From positions 4,354,129 through 4,418,128 of the forward strand of contig NC_135225.1 in assembly GCF_052324685.1 (NCBI RefSeq): DNA of 64,000 bases, read 5' to 3'. Source of the stretch: Brachyhypopomus gauderio. Its lineage: Eukaryota > Chordata > Actinopteri > Gymnotiformes > Hypopomidae. Both the position numbers and the translations under genes were made by a program. The notes under the pieces are model-generated. The model saw nothing but the letters and a program-made list of their open reading frames with translations, did not search any database and was not told the DNA's origin. Position 1 is the first letter of the stretch, and every line of letters begins with the position of its first letter. Positions 1 through 20,348 of the stretch are shown in pieces.

Positions 1-45
1 TGCTCCTCCTGCTCACCACGGAGGCTCAAGGCCATACGGCTCCAC

Positions 46-138
46 GTGGGTGTGGGTGTGGGCATGGGGCGTGGGCGTGGGCGTGAGCGTTGGTGTGGGC
101 GTGGGCATTGGTGTGGGGCGTGGGCGTGGGCGTGGGCG
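46..138 (+). repeat. GGGCGT hexamer minisatellite
   Basis: Imperfect tandem copies of GTGGGCGTGGGC-type hexamers cover about 90 bp. The open frames on both strands here (Val/Gly/Trp-rich, and His/Ala/Thr/Pro-rich) are products of the repeat. Confidence 0.85.
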
Positions 139-680
139 CTGCCTCTGTGTAGGCACGACACAGGGGCAAACCGCCAGCACTTCTCAAGAGCTGTTTGCTG
201 TTTCCATGACACTGTCTGTGAAAAGGATGAGGCGTTTGTGGTGCGTTTTCTGTTTGCATTTTAATTTAATTTAATTTTTTTTGTAGCGTGTTCAATAATA
301 CCTGCGAATGATGATGTTGATTAGTACAGCACACGTTCCTCCCAGAACAGGTTTCTCACCTCCTGTGTTTTTTGGTCTATGTTGACAGGGTCAGAGTTGG
401 AATAATAATCATTTATGGCTAGTTCCCAAGCATGGCGGAGGCTGGGATAGCCAACTTATCAGTGTGTTGCTGTGCTTTGAGGTCTTTGCAAGACTGAATG
501 ATGGTCTGTTTCAGCCAGCCCAAAGGATCCCAGCATGTTCAAAACCTCTTAGAAGTTGGAAGATTAAAATACGCAAACACTGTGGAGATAAACCGTACAA
601 CTCCTGTCCTGAAAGTTGGAGTTGTAGCAGAGAGGGCGGAGGGCCATTAGCATAACAATGGCCTGGGTCCAGTAGTACAA

Positions 681-715
681 CCCCCCCCCCCCCCCCCACC
701 ACCACCACCACCACC
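681..715 (+). repeat. Poly-C run joined to an (ACC)n tract
   Basis: About 17 C residues are followed by six ACC triplets. This is a low-complexity intronic tract with no gene evidence. Confidence 0.85.
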
Positions 716-2598
716 CTGCTGTCTGAACTCAAACACCACTCCTGTTCTGTTGAGCACTGGCAAATGTCTCCTTTGTTGTGCTATCAGTGCTAAGGAGTGT
801 GTTACTGACAGAGTGTGTTATTTATGTATGGTGGAGTAACAGTCAGGAAGGTGTTGGTGAGTGAGTTATGTTTCAGTTCTATTACGCTAAGGAATAAGGA
901 TCGTCTCTTTTCTGGCAGTGTTCATTCTGAAGGAAACAGAGTGTGATGGATCTCAGACTGTAGACCACGTGCTGAAGCAGACCCAGGGAGCATCGTTCTG
1001 GCCAGGGTCCTCGCAGTGTCCGCTGCATACGGGGAGAGACGGTGGGGGAGAGGGAGAGGTGGAGGGCAGACACGGTCCTCTCTCGCTCCCGCCGGACACC
1101 GCTCTTCTGAGACGGGAAGCCTCCACACTCGTGGCTTGGGCAGCAAAACACAGCACTAACTCACAGAAACAATGATGTACTTTGCATGCAGGAACGTGGC
1201 GGTGCTAACCGGTTCAGCGTAGACACGGATGTGTTCCTCTGGCCCTCGTCATACTCATCATATTAGTGCACATAGTGCAAGTTTGGATATTAGCAGACGA
1301 GGCGGCGAATTGCATGTGTGGGTTTTGTGTAATCAGGATCCTGCTGTTTGCAAGTGAAGCTTCCTCCTCTCCACGGTGCGGTTAATAGCTCTGCGCTCTC
1401 AGGGCTCACTTTTGCACGCCGGCTCTCGCTTGGTTCTTACACACGCCGTATTCAACACGATCCGGGCTTCCTGCAGCCAAAGAAAACCTGATTTTTACAT
1501 GGTTGGTTGGGCACTTAAGTGTGGGAGTGTCTGGCAGTTTTGGCAGATCATTCAGAGCAGGTACAAGGGTCTTCTCAGTTCCACCTACACCACGTGGACT
1601 TAAGCACTTGTGTCATGCCTTATTTTGTAGATTGGTAGCACCCATAATGTTTCATGCATCGTGTACTTATCTTTGGGTCAAAGAGTAAAGACTGACCCAT
1701 AACCTTCTGGTCCTGGACAGACGTTGATTTGTATACATTGATATAAAACATTTGGGTTGCATTTTATTGTTTGGAAATGATTTAGGTTATGTGAAGTTCT
1801 GCGAGCAGTCATGTCTTTGTGTAATACACTGGTACACTATCTTACTGTAAAATACTATGTAGGTCTGACTGTGTTGGAAGGGACTCAGAAAGGTTTTGCA
1901 AATTATATCAAGAGAGCAATATGTATACACATCAAGTCCAAACTGTATCAGCGTGGTTTGTGAAGTGAGGCCTCCGTTATGGTTCTCTGTTGCTTAATTT
2001 TGATCTGAGACAGAATGATTTTTGAAGGGGTTGTGTCTGTTGTTTACTGCTGTTTTTACACTGTAAACACAGATATAGGAAACAGATTATGTGTTTGAAA
2101 AGTTTTGACACCCATTCATGTTGGTGGCAAGTGCTTAGGATATATGACAAATGTGCAAGCAACCTGGAATATTTCAGTACATTTGGACCGGCTTTAGTAC
2201 CTCTGGCAGAACCAACCTCGCCACGTCCCCATAAAACTGCCCAGAGCTTCGTGACTGTGCGTGAGGGCCGGTCACGCCTCTGAATCACTCCTCGGTGAAG
2301 TGCGTTCTTCTAAATGCTGCATTGTTGTGTTGACGCTTGCTTTGCCCCCCCTGAGTAAAATGTTGAATTTGAACCCTACAGAGACCAACACCTGCAGGAG
2401 ATGTCAAAGTGACTCAGGTACTCTTCTGTGTTCTAGCATCATTTGGCTTGTGTGACGCATCAGTGGAGAGTGCTTCCTACCTGTCGCCCCTTCTCTCTAC
2501 TGCCATTGTCACCCAGGACATCCATTCTGTTGCTGTCTTTGTTTCCTCCATCTGTGAGCAGTCCCAGGACCCGAGGCAGTGGTCATGCTTGCTCTGCT

Positions 2599-2626
2599 TG
2601 GGGGCGGGTGGGGGCGGGGTGGGGGT
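2599..2626 (+). other. G-run cluster able to form a G-quadruplex
   Basis: Four or more runs of at least three G separated by single non-G bases or short loops occur within about 28 bp of zmiz1 intron. This fits the general G-quadruplex motif, and the run is on the non-template strand of the gene. Function is unknown. Confidence 0.5.
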
Positions 2627-4249
2627 TTTGTTGTGGTTCATTGGCTGCTCAACAGGCGTTCATACCTGTGTCCCAGAAGCATGTGCTGCACAATTATGAT
2701 TTTGATCATGTTTTCTAAAGGCTCTTGTCACTCACCCAGTACTATAGTTTTTGTGAAGAGCTTTTTTTCAGGTCCGTCATGATGGGATTGTCTGTTTATT
2801 ACCGCGTGCGTTTAAGCGACGCCTCCATTCGTGTGTGTGTCACTTCCGAGGCCGGCCGATGTCATGATGAAGCGCTGGGATTTGCCTTTGTTTCTGAGCA
2901 AGTCTTAATCCATCCTGACTGTTCACTCCCACTGTACGTGTTGATGTATCGGTAATGCAATCTGTGCTGTGTTGTGTGTGTGAAATCAACTGGTATCAAA
3001 CTGTTTCTCCTCGTGCTCTCAGAGAGACGGTCACTAAGCTCTCGGTATCTCCTGTTGAGATTAGAAACAGCCCCCCTCCACCCAGTGCTTCGCTTCGTTT
3101 GTTTAAAACTTCGGGGTGTTGTGTGTTGTTCGCTGCCGTGCCCGTCTGTCAGGAGCAGAACCATCACTGTGTGTAGACCAGGCTACTGCGTGACCCACCG
3201 GTCTCTGCCAGAGGTCAATAGGTCGCGTGGAGCGTGTGCAGCCTGCACTCGGAACCAGCCCTGCCCTCAAATAGTACGCGCGGGCGTCTCTCACGGCACA
3301 GGTCGTGTCATTAGGTAATAGCAGGCTGGACCTGGGTGCCAGTCCTCCCACGCCAGCAGCCTCTCACACAGAACCCTGACGCACACACACAGCCTGGCCC
3401 TCTCCACAGCCAGCCAGGACGTCGGGGGCCATCAGACACTGCTACTGCCAGACGCAACTCAAAGAACCGGGCTGCGATTGCCGGCTTGCATCAGGGACCC
3501 GGTCCGTGCTGTGCGTTTGGCATTGGTGCAGCATTTTGTATAATTCACCACAGTAGTTCCACTCCTCAATTGGATTACAGTGGGTGTCTGTAAGGCAGGT
3601 TTGTGCATGCAAACAAGCTGTCAACCAAACCACCAGTGGTCCACACACGTTATTGTCCTGCACAGTTCTCAGTGCTTTGGCTTACGCGGTGCTACTTTCC
3701 ATGATTTATTATTATTTTAATAGTAACATTGAAGCTATTTATGCATTTAGAAATTCCTCTAAACTCAAATTCTGAGAAAGAAACACACAAATGCAGGATA
3801 TTTACTAACATTTAATAGCCAAACAAACATTTAGCAGGATCTTCCTCTGCTAGCGTGGGGCTGTAGAGTTTTTGTAAGCCACTTCCTGGGTAAGACTCGT
3901 GCTAAAAGACCTTGGGCTGAATTCTCTAATTCTAAAAATCTAAAAAGGATGTTTCGTTGTGTCAGATTTTTATGTGAATTAAGTGAGTAGACTTCTGCTT
4001 GTATGTCCTCTGCTGTTTATTTACTCAAACTAAAGTGTGTGTACTGAAGTGCTGTACTTATGAGTCACAAAAAGTCAACCGCTCCGTGTATCACTCTAAT
4101 CACAGCTGGTTGAAAACAACACCCCCTGCGTAATGGAAGCTGTCTTTATGTGAGAACATTTCCATCATTTTATTGATGAATGTTTTATGGGATTTAATCC
4201 ATTAGCAGGACATCTGGGTGTGAAGGACTGGAGTGATTTTATTGTACAG

Positions 4250-4675
4250 TGAGGGGGAACGAGATGGGGTAGGGGAGGGTGGAAGAGTCAGGAGGGGGTG
4301 AGAGGGGGGTGAGAAGAGGGGGCGAGGAGGGGGCGAGAGGGTGAGAGAGGGGGGCGAGAGGGGGGCGAGAGGGGGCGAGAGGGTGAGAGAGGGGGGCGAG
4401 AGGGAGCGAGAGGGAGCGAGAGGGGGGCGAGAGGGTGAGAGAGGGGGGCGTGAGGGGGGCGTGAGGGGACGAGAGGGGGCGAGAGGATGAGAGAGGGGGG
4501 CGAGAGAGGGTGAGAGAGGGGGGGCGAGGGGGGCGAGAGGGGGGCGAGAGGGTGAGAGAGGGGGGGCGAGAGGGGGGGGCGAGAGGGGGGCGAGAGGGGG
4601 GCGAGAGGGGGGCGAGAGGGGGTGAGAGAGGGCGAGAGGGGGTGAGAGAGGGCGAGAGGGGGGTGAGAGAGGGCA
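4250..4675 (+). repeat. Purine-rich G-run minisatellite
   Basis: About 425 bp of nearly pure purine on the + strand is built from variants of GAGAGGGGGGCGAGAGGG, with GTGAGAGAGG interruptions. The C bases in GGCGAGAG units are almost the only pyrimidines. Homopurine tracts of this kind can form triplex or quadruplex structures. The 192-residue Pro/Ser/Leu frame on the minus strand is only the translated repeat. Confidence 0.9.
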
Positions 4676-5329
4676 TACTCACTGTGGCAGGCTTCATATG
4701 AGGAAGGAGCAGGATGTGTTCAGCATCGTTCTTTAAACACTCCCCAGTGAGAGAGGGAGAGAGAGAGGGAGATCCAGAGGAGGAAGAATGCTCATTGTTT
4801 AGAACGTCAGAATACATCAGTTTGGAGTGTGTAGCTATGTCACGTCTGGCATATTAATGCATGTTGCGTGTCTCAGGAGAAACTTTGCGTTGATTAGAAT
4901 ATTCAGGCTGCTTTCATTTACTCAGTGAATGCAAAAAAATATAAACATACCCCTTTGTGCTCTTTTCCTGTAAACTGATCTTTTCCCCAAATGCTATTTA
5001 TGGTGTGAACTTACAAAGCAACTTGCAGATTGTTCTACCTACCTTGTGATGGAAGCGTTTGCAGGGTAGCTAGCCAAAGCCTCATAGCTTCATAACGCTC
5101 AGTGCTTCTCGTAGCCGACTCAGTGGATGCGTTCAGGGAGATCGGCCGGGTCAAGGCGAGGGTGCCGGGCTTCGTTTGGCGTGTGGGCCTGGGATTCTGG
5201 GCCAGGGGGAAGTTTGCTATCTGATATGGCCAGACTGTGATTACAGGGGCAACTGGGGTCCTCTGCTATGATGGCTTTGTTCAGTTTGGCACCTTTTCCT
5301 GTGTCACGTCTGTTCTACGAGTGTAGAAA

Positions 5330-5770
5330 GGGCCGTGCCATTGTTGGAACACTCGGGCGGAGGGGCGGTCCAAAGGAGCGGCGGTAGGCGGGGCTGTGAT
5401 GTCATGCTGGCAGGGCGGAGCCGAACAGCCTGCAGGCCCAGAGGAGGCGCGCATACTTGGGGCAGATTTGGAAGAGATTTGTGTAACCGGGACGACCCGG
5501 ACCTCTGCGGACACGCTTGTTGGGGGGATTTAGGCCGGCCAGCGGGAGGGATGGACGGCCATCAGCCCGCTAAGCCCCAGCGCAGAGCCTCTTAGCCCAG
5601 GCAGAGGGCAAACGGCGAGCCAGGGTCGGAGATGGTGGCCAGCCGGGCGGTGTTGGGCCCCGCCACGCTACGTCGGGTGGGCGGAGTACGTGGGCCAGGC
5701 CTGGCGGACTACACCACCGTCCGCCCTGCACCTGCAGCAAGAGAGGAGAGCCGTTCTGAACCGCCGCCAT
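5330..5770. other. GC- and CpG-rich patch in zmiz1 intron
   Basis: This block is much richer in G+C and CpG than its surroundings, with GGCGG and GGGCGG boxes and a TGATGTCAT CRE-like site near 5397. It could be an intronic CpG island or alternative promoter of zmiz1. No exon with clear coding potential was found, so this is inference from composition only. Confidence 0.3.
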
Positions 5771-6289
5771 AAGGAGACATCAGTGTCCGATTGATTGATC
5801 TGCTGTCAACATGTTTGGTGCTTAATCATCTTATTGAAGCACTTTGAGCTAAAATGTTGCCTGTGTAGTAATGCAGAAGACGTTTCAGGCATTCATGTCT
5901 TCAGGTGGAGGATTGAGGATGATGAGGTTCTTCTCATACGTTTAGTGAATACAAACGCCCATCGACTTGAAAGTAAAACCTTCTGCTCACCCATTAGGAA
6001 CTGTGATGAGTGTTTATTAAATGGTAAGCGTGTTATGGCAATCATGCCAGTAATCATATGGCAGTTCATATGTGTACACCCATAATGCTACCCAAATGTG
6101 TGCTTTCTTCATACAATCTTCATACAATTTTTATTAAAATACTATAATAAAAATTGAGTTTGGTATTGGCCTGGTTTGGCTGTAATTGTGGCATGTTTCT
6201 ATTTTCTTTTGGCATTCTGAACTCCCATCAGCAGTGTAGCGCAGCAGAAGCTCATTGGGGTTGCAGTGGGATGGGGTGTTAGTTGGGCT

Positions 6290-6640
6290 CACTGACCGCA
6301 TCTGCGTAGCACAGGCCCGGCCCGCTCCGCCCCCTGCTATGCCTGTCTCTGGCCTCCACCCCCACTACGCCTGTCTCTCTGGCTGGGACAGGCTGGTGCC
6401 TGCCAGCCCCGCCGGCCCGGATCTCAACCGTGGCTCCCGCGCAAATGACCGTTACGTCGCAGACGGATTCGGTGCCCGGCGCAGAGGGGCGGAGCCAACA
6501 GAGAGCAGCACTGGAGCAGGTGTCTGGGGCGGAGAGAGGGATGAGAGGGGAGAGGAACGTGAGGCGAACGGAGGTGCCAACAGGCGCGCCTTGTGAGAGA
6601 CGAGCTTAATGCGAGACTCACCGGGTTGAGCCGCTGTGGC
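6290..6640. other. Second GC- and CpG-rich patch in zmiz1 intron
   Basis: A GC-rich segment with frequent CpG, a TTACGTCG half-CRE near 6451 and a GGGGCGG box near 6486. Like the patch at 5330-5770 it may be regulatory. There is no recognisable coding content. Confidence 0.28.
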
Positions 6641-7312
6641 TGCAACAGCACAGTGCAAAAACGGCACCGGAGGAGGTTTGAGGGGGAACCCACTCCGTTT
6701 GGCTGGGGAAACAGAAGCTTTATTCAAATAGGAGAGGGTGGTGCCGCTCACTGACGCAAAGGCGCTGGACTGATTAACCCGAGAGTGGGTTGTTGTGAAT
6801 GCACTGGGTTGAATTGTAGCCAGTAGTACTCCAGTCTTTGTTAGCTGTAGGAGGTACACCAGGCAGGGGGGGCTGCACAGGGGAATTGGCAGGCAGCGGC
6901 TGGCTGTAACCTGTCATATGAGTTCTAAGTTGGTCTTTTGTGAGAAAATACCAGTTGCCAGCCTTCCGAGGTGGTGATTTAGCAGGGAGATAAGCTCTCT
7001 GTAATGGCAGGGTGGAATAATTCTCATTTAAGTAGGTGGGTGATTCCAGCCTCTTGCACCAAACCTGCTGGGATGGCTTTCACGCCTGTCACGCGGTGAG
7101 CACTGCTCCCTTTCAAGCAGAAGCCCTTTGATATGTGTACACGTACGTGTTCTCACTGTAATTGAGTGTTTGAACCTGGAGAGAGTGAGTCAGGCACTAT
7201 TGGAACAATGAATAATGAGAATCACCTGAAATATCATGAATAAAGGTGCTCTGCGAAGATGTTAATACACATGCGACCTTTGTTAATACACATTCTCTCT
7301 TTCTCTCTGTTT

Positions 7313-7314
<2 letters not shown>

Positions 7315-7362
<48 letters not shown>
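7315..7362 (+). repeat. (GT)n microsatellite
   Basis: About 24 uninterrupted GT dinucleotides in the zmiz1 intron. Confidence 0.95.
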
Positions 7363-7363
<1 letters not shown>

Positions 7364-7698
7364 TTAATCAGTTGAGAGGCAGTGTTGAAGCTGAGATGGG
7401 GGTGAAAATGTGCTCTGTGCACGTGCTGCTCTGTTAGTCAGACGTGCGTTTGCTCGTTTACATTCCCCAAGCACTAAGGGCACTGGAGACAGCTGAACAG
7501 TCTTATTAGTCATTACTGGCTGATCGATACACGGAGGGAAGGCAGACGTCTGTCTCTGTGTGAGAGGGAGAGACAGAGAGTGAGAGAGGTAGAGACAGAC
7601 GGAGAGAGAGAGAGAGAGATGGAGGGAGGGAGCACTCAGCCACTCACGTCAGAGCTGCAGTCTCCCAGACAAGGAGAAAAAGACTCCTTTAACACCAA

Positions 7699-7719
7699 CC
7701 CCCCCCCCCCCCCCCCCCC
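7699..7719 (+). repeat. Poly-C tract
   Basis: An uninterrupted C run of about 21 bases in the zmiz1 intron. Confidence 0.9.
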
Positions 7720-7990
7720 TGTGTTGACATACGCACACGGGACATTTCTTATTCTCTCTCTGCTGTCTCTGTAGAGGGGTCTCGGGATGAAAAAAAGCAG
7801 GGTATTGTTCCAAAGGATGATCTCGTTTTGTGTTAAAGGGAATATTTGATATGGTCCCTCGCAGAAGCTGTTTGATGGGGCGGGATCAACGCAGCCGTTC
7901 CTGGCTTTTGTCCGCGCCCCATCTGTGTGGCGCAGTGCTAGAGACAACATGTATCTTCTGCTTTCTTTCTCTCCGCTTTTCGACGCACAC

Positions 7991-7992
<2 letters not shown>

Positions 7993-8022
<30 letters not shown>
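7993..8022 (+). repeat. (GT)n microsatellite
   Basis: About 15 uninterrupted GT dinucleotides in the zmiz1 intron. Confidence 0.93.
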
Positions 8023-8028
<6 letters not shown>

Positions 8029-8229
8029 GCATTCTGAGATAGAGTGAGGGGATACCATAAGCCACCCTTGAAAGCTAGAGGTGCACTTAGAGCCGTTGGT
8101 GGTGTGTGAGGTATGGGGGCTACAATGGAGGGGGGGGGTTTGGTCAGAGGAGAGGTAGACCTAGCTCACTGCCAGCACCTGCCATGCTGAATCTGTTCCA
8201 TTGCCATGGCGAGAGGTTGAAACCCCACT

Positions 8230-8271
8230 CCCCCCCCCCCACCCCCCCCCCACCCCCACCCCACCCCACCC
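8230..8271 (+). repeat. C-rich low-complexity tract
   Basis: C runs of 4-10 bases are separated by single A residues over about 42 bp. The complementary strand has several G runs and could form a quadruplex. Confidence 0.88.
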
Positions 8272-8823
8272 AGACCAAAGTACTGCCACGGCTCATTGCA
8301 GCTGCGATGCACCATACTCCACACCGATACCCATCCCTCATCCCTTGCTTTTCCTTCTCCTCCCTCTTTTCATCCGCCCAGCATGAGAAGGGAAGAACAG
8401 TCCTTTGTAGTAGGATCACTGCTTACAATTCACTGCAGATGAAAATCATATGATCCTGAGAGAGGCATGGTGCCCTGGCCCTGTTTGTGGAAATACAGGA
8501 CTGCAGTGCCCTCCAGTGGTAAAGGCCAAACCTGCAGATTGAGGTTTGAGAAAGGTGGTTGTTGTCAGTGAAGGATATGGCAAAGCCCTGATGTTTTATT
8601 TCATTGCATTTGAGCTGATTTGTTTGCCGTTGTCTTGGCATGGCTGTGCTTATCTCATATGTCATACCCCTTCCTTTTGTAAATTTGTAATTGAAATCAT
8701 TTTTCTTATTTTTGTAAATACTAAAAATGTAGTAAAAATCTAACTTCATCAAGATGTACAATAGGCCTCTGGTGTTATATTAGTTCCTGAGACTTGGCTC
8801 TATAGACTAATGTCAGTGTACCA

Positions 8824-8840
8824 CCCCCCCCCCCCCCTCT

Positions 8841-8926
<86 letters not shown>
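8824..8926 (+). repeat. Poly-C plus (TC)n tract leading into a zmiz1 splice acceptor
   Basis: A C run (8824-8837) is followed by about 41 TC dinucleotides ending 8 bases before the acceptor AG at 8933-8934. The repeat therefore supplies the polypyrimidine tract of the exon that starts at 8935. Confidence 0.93.
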
Positions 8927-8930
<4 letters not shown>

Positions 8931-8934
8931 GTAG

Positions 8935-16916
<7,982 letters not shown>

Positions 16917-19900
16917 CTGCCCTCATCCACCTCTCCCAGAGACACTGACGTGTTTGGCCGTCAGGAGTCCAGATGCACCCCGAGCACCAATTCAGTACTT
17001 TACAAGCACGCAACACTCTTCCGCCTGCCTCTTTTCTTGTGTAAATATCTCACTCTTTTATGGACGTTCTTTTCCACACATGTAAGGCAGCCATGTTGGT
17101 TGGCACTAAAGTGATAACTTTCAATACTAATATGAAAAACTGTGCAGCTATAATCAGTTCATATGAATATATAAGTCACACAGAAGAACTATATGTGTGC
17201 TCACTAGGAAAGTGTTGTAGCATTTTTTTTTTATCTTTTTTTTTCTTTTGTGAAAAGCAAGACCTGAATAGGAAAAAAAATCTTCCTATAGTGGCTTGTG
17301 TGTGTGTGCACAAGCTTGTTAAAGTTGGTTCTTCCAAGCTTTCACACCATGGCTTCCCAAATCCCCACGAGTGTTCTCCACTGGATGTTCGCACCGGGTG
17401 TCCGAGGCCCTTGGAAAAAGCACAATTTGTCAAACTGCAACAGGATGACCGCAAAGGAAACATCAAAGGGAAGAATGCTCCCATCGCAGCCCTGGAGACC
17501 ACGAGCATCACGGTGATCTGATACTGCATCGCAAAGACTGGGCCTCCGGGAACCGTCCCAGTGTCTCATATCTGCTCCCTGTGAACACGTGTCCCCTCCT
17601 GTGAAGCTCCTCAACTCTGAACATCATATTGTGCCATCACTCTCATTTGGTCCATCATAAATTCTCAAAAATACTCAAAAAGCAAAAATAAGTCCCAGAT
17701 AGAATTGTGACGATTTCATTTTTTTTTTGTTAGTTTTTATTTTTAGATGGGAAAAGCATCAATATTTTTCAACTGATAATGTGCATCAAAAGCTAGCATT
17801 GTGCCTACTTCACAAGTCTCTCCATCTCCAAGTGCTGTGAGATTACACTCAATGGCCAGGGCAATTCATTTTGTAAAATAAGATTGCAGTTACTTTTGAA
17901 AGAGCAGTATGAGCATCGTGACATCTGACCCCACCATCAGTTGTGTGTTCTGGGGATCTTTCACCATTTAATGCATGAGTGTAGCCTCTCCCAGACCCGT
18001 GAGGTCTTTGGCCCCTCACGACAAGACTGCATACAGTGTGTTTAATGTGCAGTTGTGCCAACCACCCCTTCTAGTTTGAACGAGGGAACCAAGTGTAGAC
18101 TTGACTTTTTTTCTAAATTATTTTTGAGCAGTGTTTTCAGACGTGTTCCTCTGTTTTATTTCAGTCAACATTTCCAACGTGAGCTCTGGTCATGTAAAGA
18201 ACAGAAGAGTTTGTTCTGCACAATATATTGTTCATGGTATGATTACTGTTTTCCCTGTCGTTGTACCTCTCTAAATGTACAGTGTATGTGCGTTTATTAC
18301 AAAATGGCCATTACCAAAGTCTTGTGTAGTGATGGGAAGAGGTGACCCAAACCAGCAAGGTAACGTCCAGACTTCATGGTAGTCAAACATGACTTCGTCT
18401 TTTCCATCACTGCATTAACATAATATATTTACAATACTGTATTGTATGACTCAGTGACAATTACAGGACGGTCCTTGTTTCTAGATGTTATTTGTCTGTG
18501 TACATGTATATGTAATCTATTTTGTTGGTTCTAAACCCTCAGAAACCATTTTTTTACTGCACCTGTAAACCGTAGTGCAAATAGGTAGAACTGATAAAAA
18601 GAAATCAAAGGAACTAGCCATGTACTTACAGAACGGGATCGACATCTCGCCTCGTCCGAAAATAAAATCACTTAACACACTAAATACAATCCAATGACTG
18701 TCTAACAGCTCTGTTATGAAACGTACTGTTCAACATAGTAAGAGATAAATTCATCTGCATTGCACCCCATGTCTGTAATTTAGACCTTCTGGTAAGAATC
18801 AAAAAGTTCTGTTTGCTCCATTGTTTTTTGAGGATATTTTAGTCTTGAGGTTGGCTGGAACAATATGATAATTTGTTTGAGTTTTTAATTGATTACCATT
18901 CACCACTTATTTTGTGGAATGCATATTTACCCCCTTTAAAAAACGTTTTAATTTATTTTGTATTACAGACTTTTTAAGTGTGTAGTTCTGTACATATACT
19001 ATGTTTGTCACTGACACGTTTTATGTTCTTCCAAACAGGAACATGTGGATTAGTCTATATATCTCCAGTTGGTTTGTATTTTTCTTTTTATGTTGTCGTC
19101 GTCGTCGTTAAACTAATGCACTGCCACATTCTGGTTCCCGCTTTGTAGACATCTAGAGGCGAACTGCTACAGGCGAACTGCGCTGAAACCTCTACTCACA
19201 CTTGGGCCACACTGCAAGTTGAGCTTAGTCCATGTTTGAGGCCTGTCACTTACTGTAGCTGTACAGTCACTGAGGAGAAGAGGGTTAGCGGAGATGGTGA
19301 CGGTGTAAAAGATTCGAGGTGGCCTGTCCCCTCCTCGGCCACGGGTCTCGGTGGAGGTGGGATGGGAGGGAGAGAGGAGAAGGGGACGTAAGGGACGCGT
19401 GTACATATGTAAATGACAAATAGAGAATCGTTAACAGAAATGTATTCATTTTCCCCAGGGGAATGTGCATTGTGTATTTAGAATTTGTAAAGCTTGCATC
19501 CTCCTATAAGACTCGAATTGGGTAAAATGAATCTGTGTTTGTTAGCGTCTGTGGAACTTCTCGCCGATTTGTTTATTTTTGTTGTTTTTGTTTATTTTTT
19601 ATTCATTTATGTAAAATATTTTCAACCCCCCTTGTCAGGGGAATTAGGGGGGAAGAGACACATTTGTTTTACCTTTGTGTAATATTTAGCTTACGTGTAT
19701 TGCTCCATTACCTGTGTACTCTATAAGGTGCTAAAAAGTTAATGAAGAAAATCTTGGGGAATAATTTGGAGGAAATGGACATGGGGCCTGGAGTGGTTCC
19801 AAAAGATTGTAACCAAATTCATAGTTTGTACAATTTTGATATCATGATCAGAGAAAAAAATGGTACAATCTAAGATGATTGGCGCCTAAAGTGGCAGTTG

Positions 19901-20060
19901 TCCTTTTGTTTGTACATTCTGTGTACAATCATTTCATATTCTAAACTATTCAGAAGAAAAAAAAAAACTAATTGTGATTTTTAGTCTTGCAAAACTGTAT
20001 GTAGTTAGATGCTGTGACATCCTAATATTTATCTAATAAATATGTATTCAGATGAAACAC
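16917..20060 (+). other. zmiz1: 3'UTR of zmiz1
   Basis: About 3.1 kb of AT-rich, non-coding sequence runs from the TGA to the poly(A) signal. It contains a Pumilio-type TGTAAATA at 17040-17047 and U-rich stretches. The end is set by AATAAA at 20035-20040; the exact cleavage base is not visible. Confidence 0.75.
20035..20040 (+). promoter_or_regulatory. zmiz1: Poly(A) signal of zmiz1
   Basis: Canonical AATAAA at the end of the long 3'UTR, about 310 bp before the ppif start codon. GT/T-rich sequence follows at about 20070-20085, as expected for a downstream element. Confidence 0.7.
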
Positions 20061-20348
20061 TTGAGCTTAAAGTCGTATTTTGTGTGAGTGATAATCCACG
20101 GCCTAGAAATAACGATGAACGCGCGCATTTTGTTGTAGTAACCAACTATTTATTGTGCCATGTGGCAGCCACACAAAAACCGCATTATTACACAACCAGC
20201 CACACGATGTCGCTGTTCGTTTCCACTAACACGAAACGGCGAACAAAAACGTCACATGGCTCCGCGCTGTTTGGTACCGGGGTTACTGGTCCGGTCTGGC
20301 GAGTTTCACATTAGGTAGTTATGTTATTTTTTAACCATTTGTGCCACA
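20060..20348 (+). promoter_or_regulatory. ppif: Likely promoter and 5'UTR of ppif
   Basis: Only about 290 bp separate the zmiz1 poly(A) site from the ppif ATG, so the core promoter must lie here or overlap zmiz1. The stretch is richer in CpG than its flanks (CGCGCATT, ACACGAAACGGCGAAC) and has an ACGTCACATG half-CRE/E-box near 20250. An in-frame TAG at 20316-20318 precedes the ATG. No TATA box is evident. Confidence 0.4.

Larger units (their letters stand above)
1..8934 (+). other. zmiz1: Intron of zmiz1 upstream of the first visible exon
   Basis: No exon for the missing Zmiz1 N-terminus was found here on either strand. Open frames in this stretch are short or lie in simple repeats. The interval therefore reads as one intron that continues out of the window, possibly with alternative 5' exons I cannot recognise. 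It holds the simple repeats, the purine-rich minisatellite and the two GC-rich patches listed separately. The remaining sequence looks like unique intronic DNA. Confidence 0.75.

Noticed and set aside
4239-4817. 192-codon minus-strand frame rich in Pro, Ser, Leu
   Set aside because: It is the translation of the purine minisatellite; it has no domain, no splice context and repetitive codons.
8508-8519. CTCF-like word GCCCTCCAGTGG
   Set aside because: One core mismatch, and this word is common in fish repeats.
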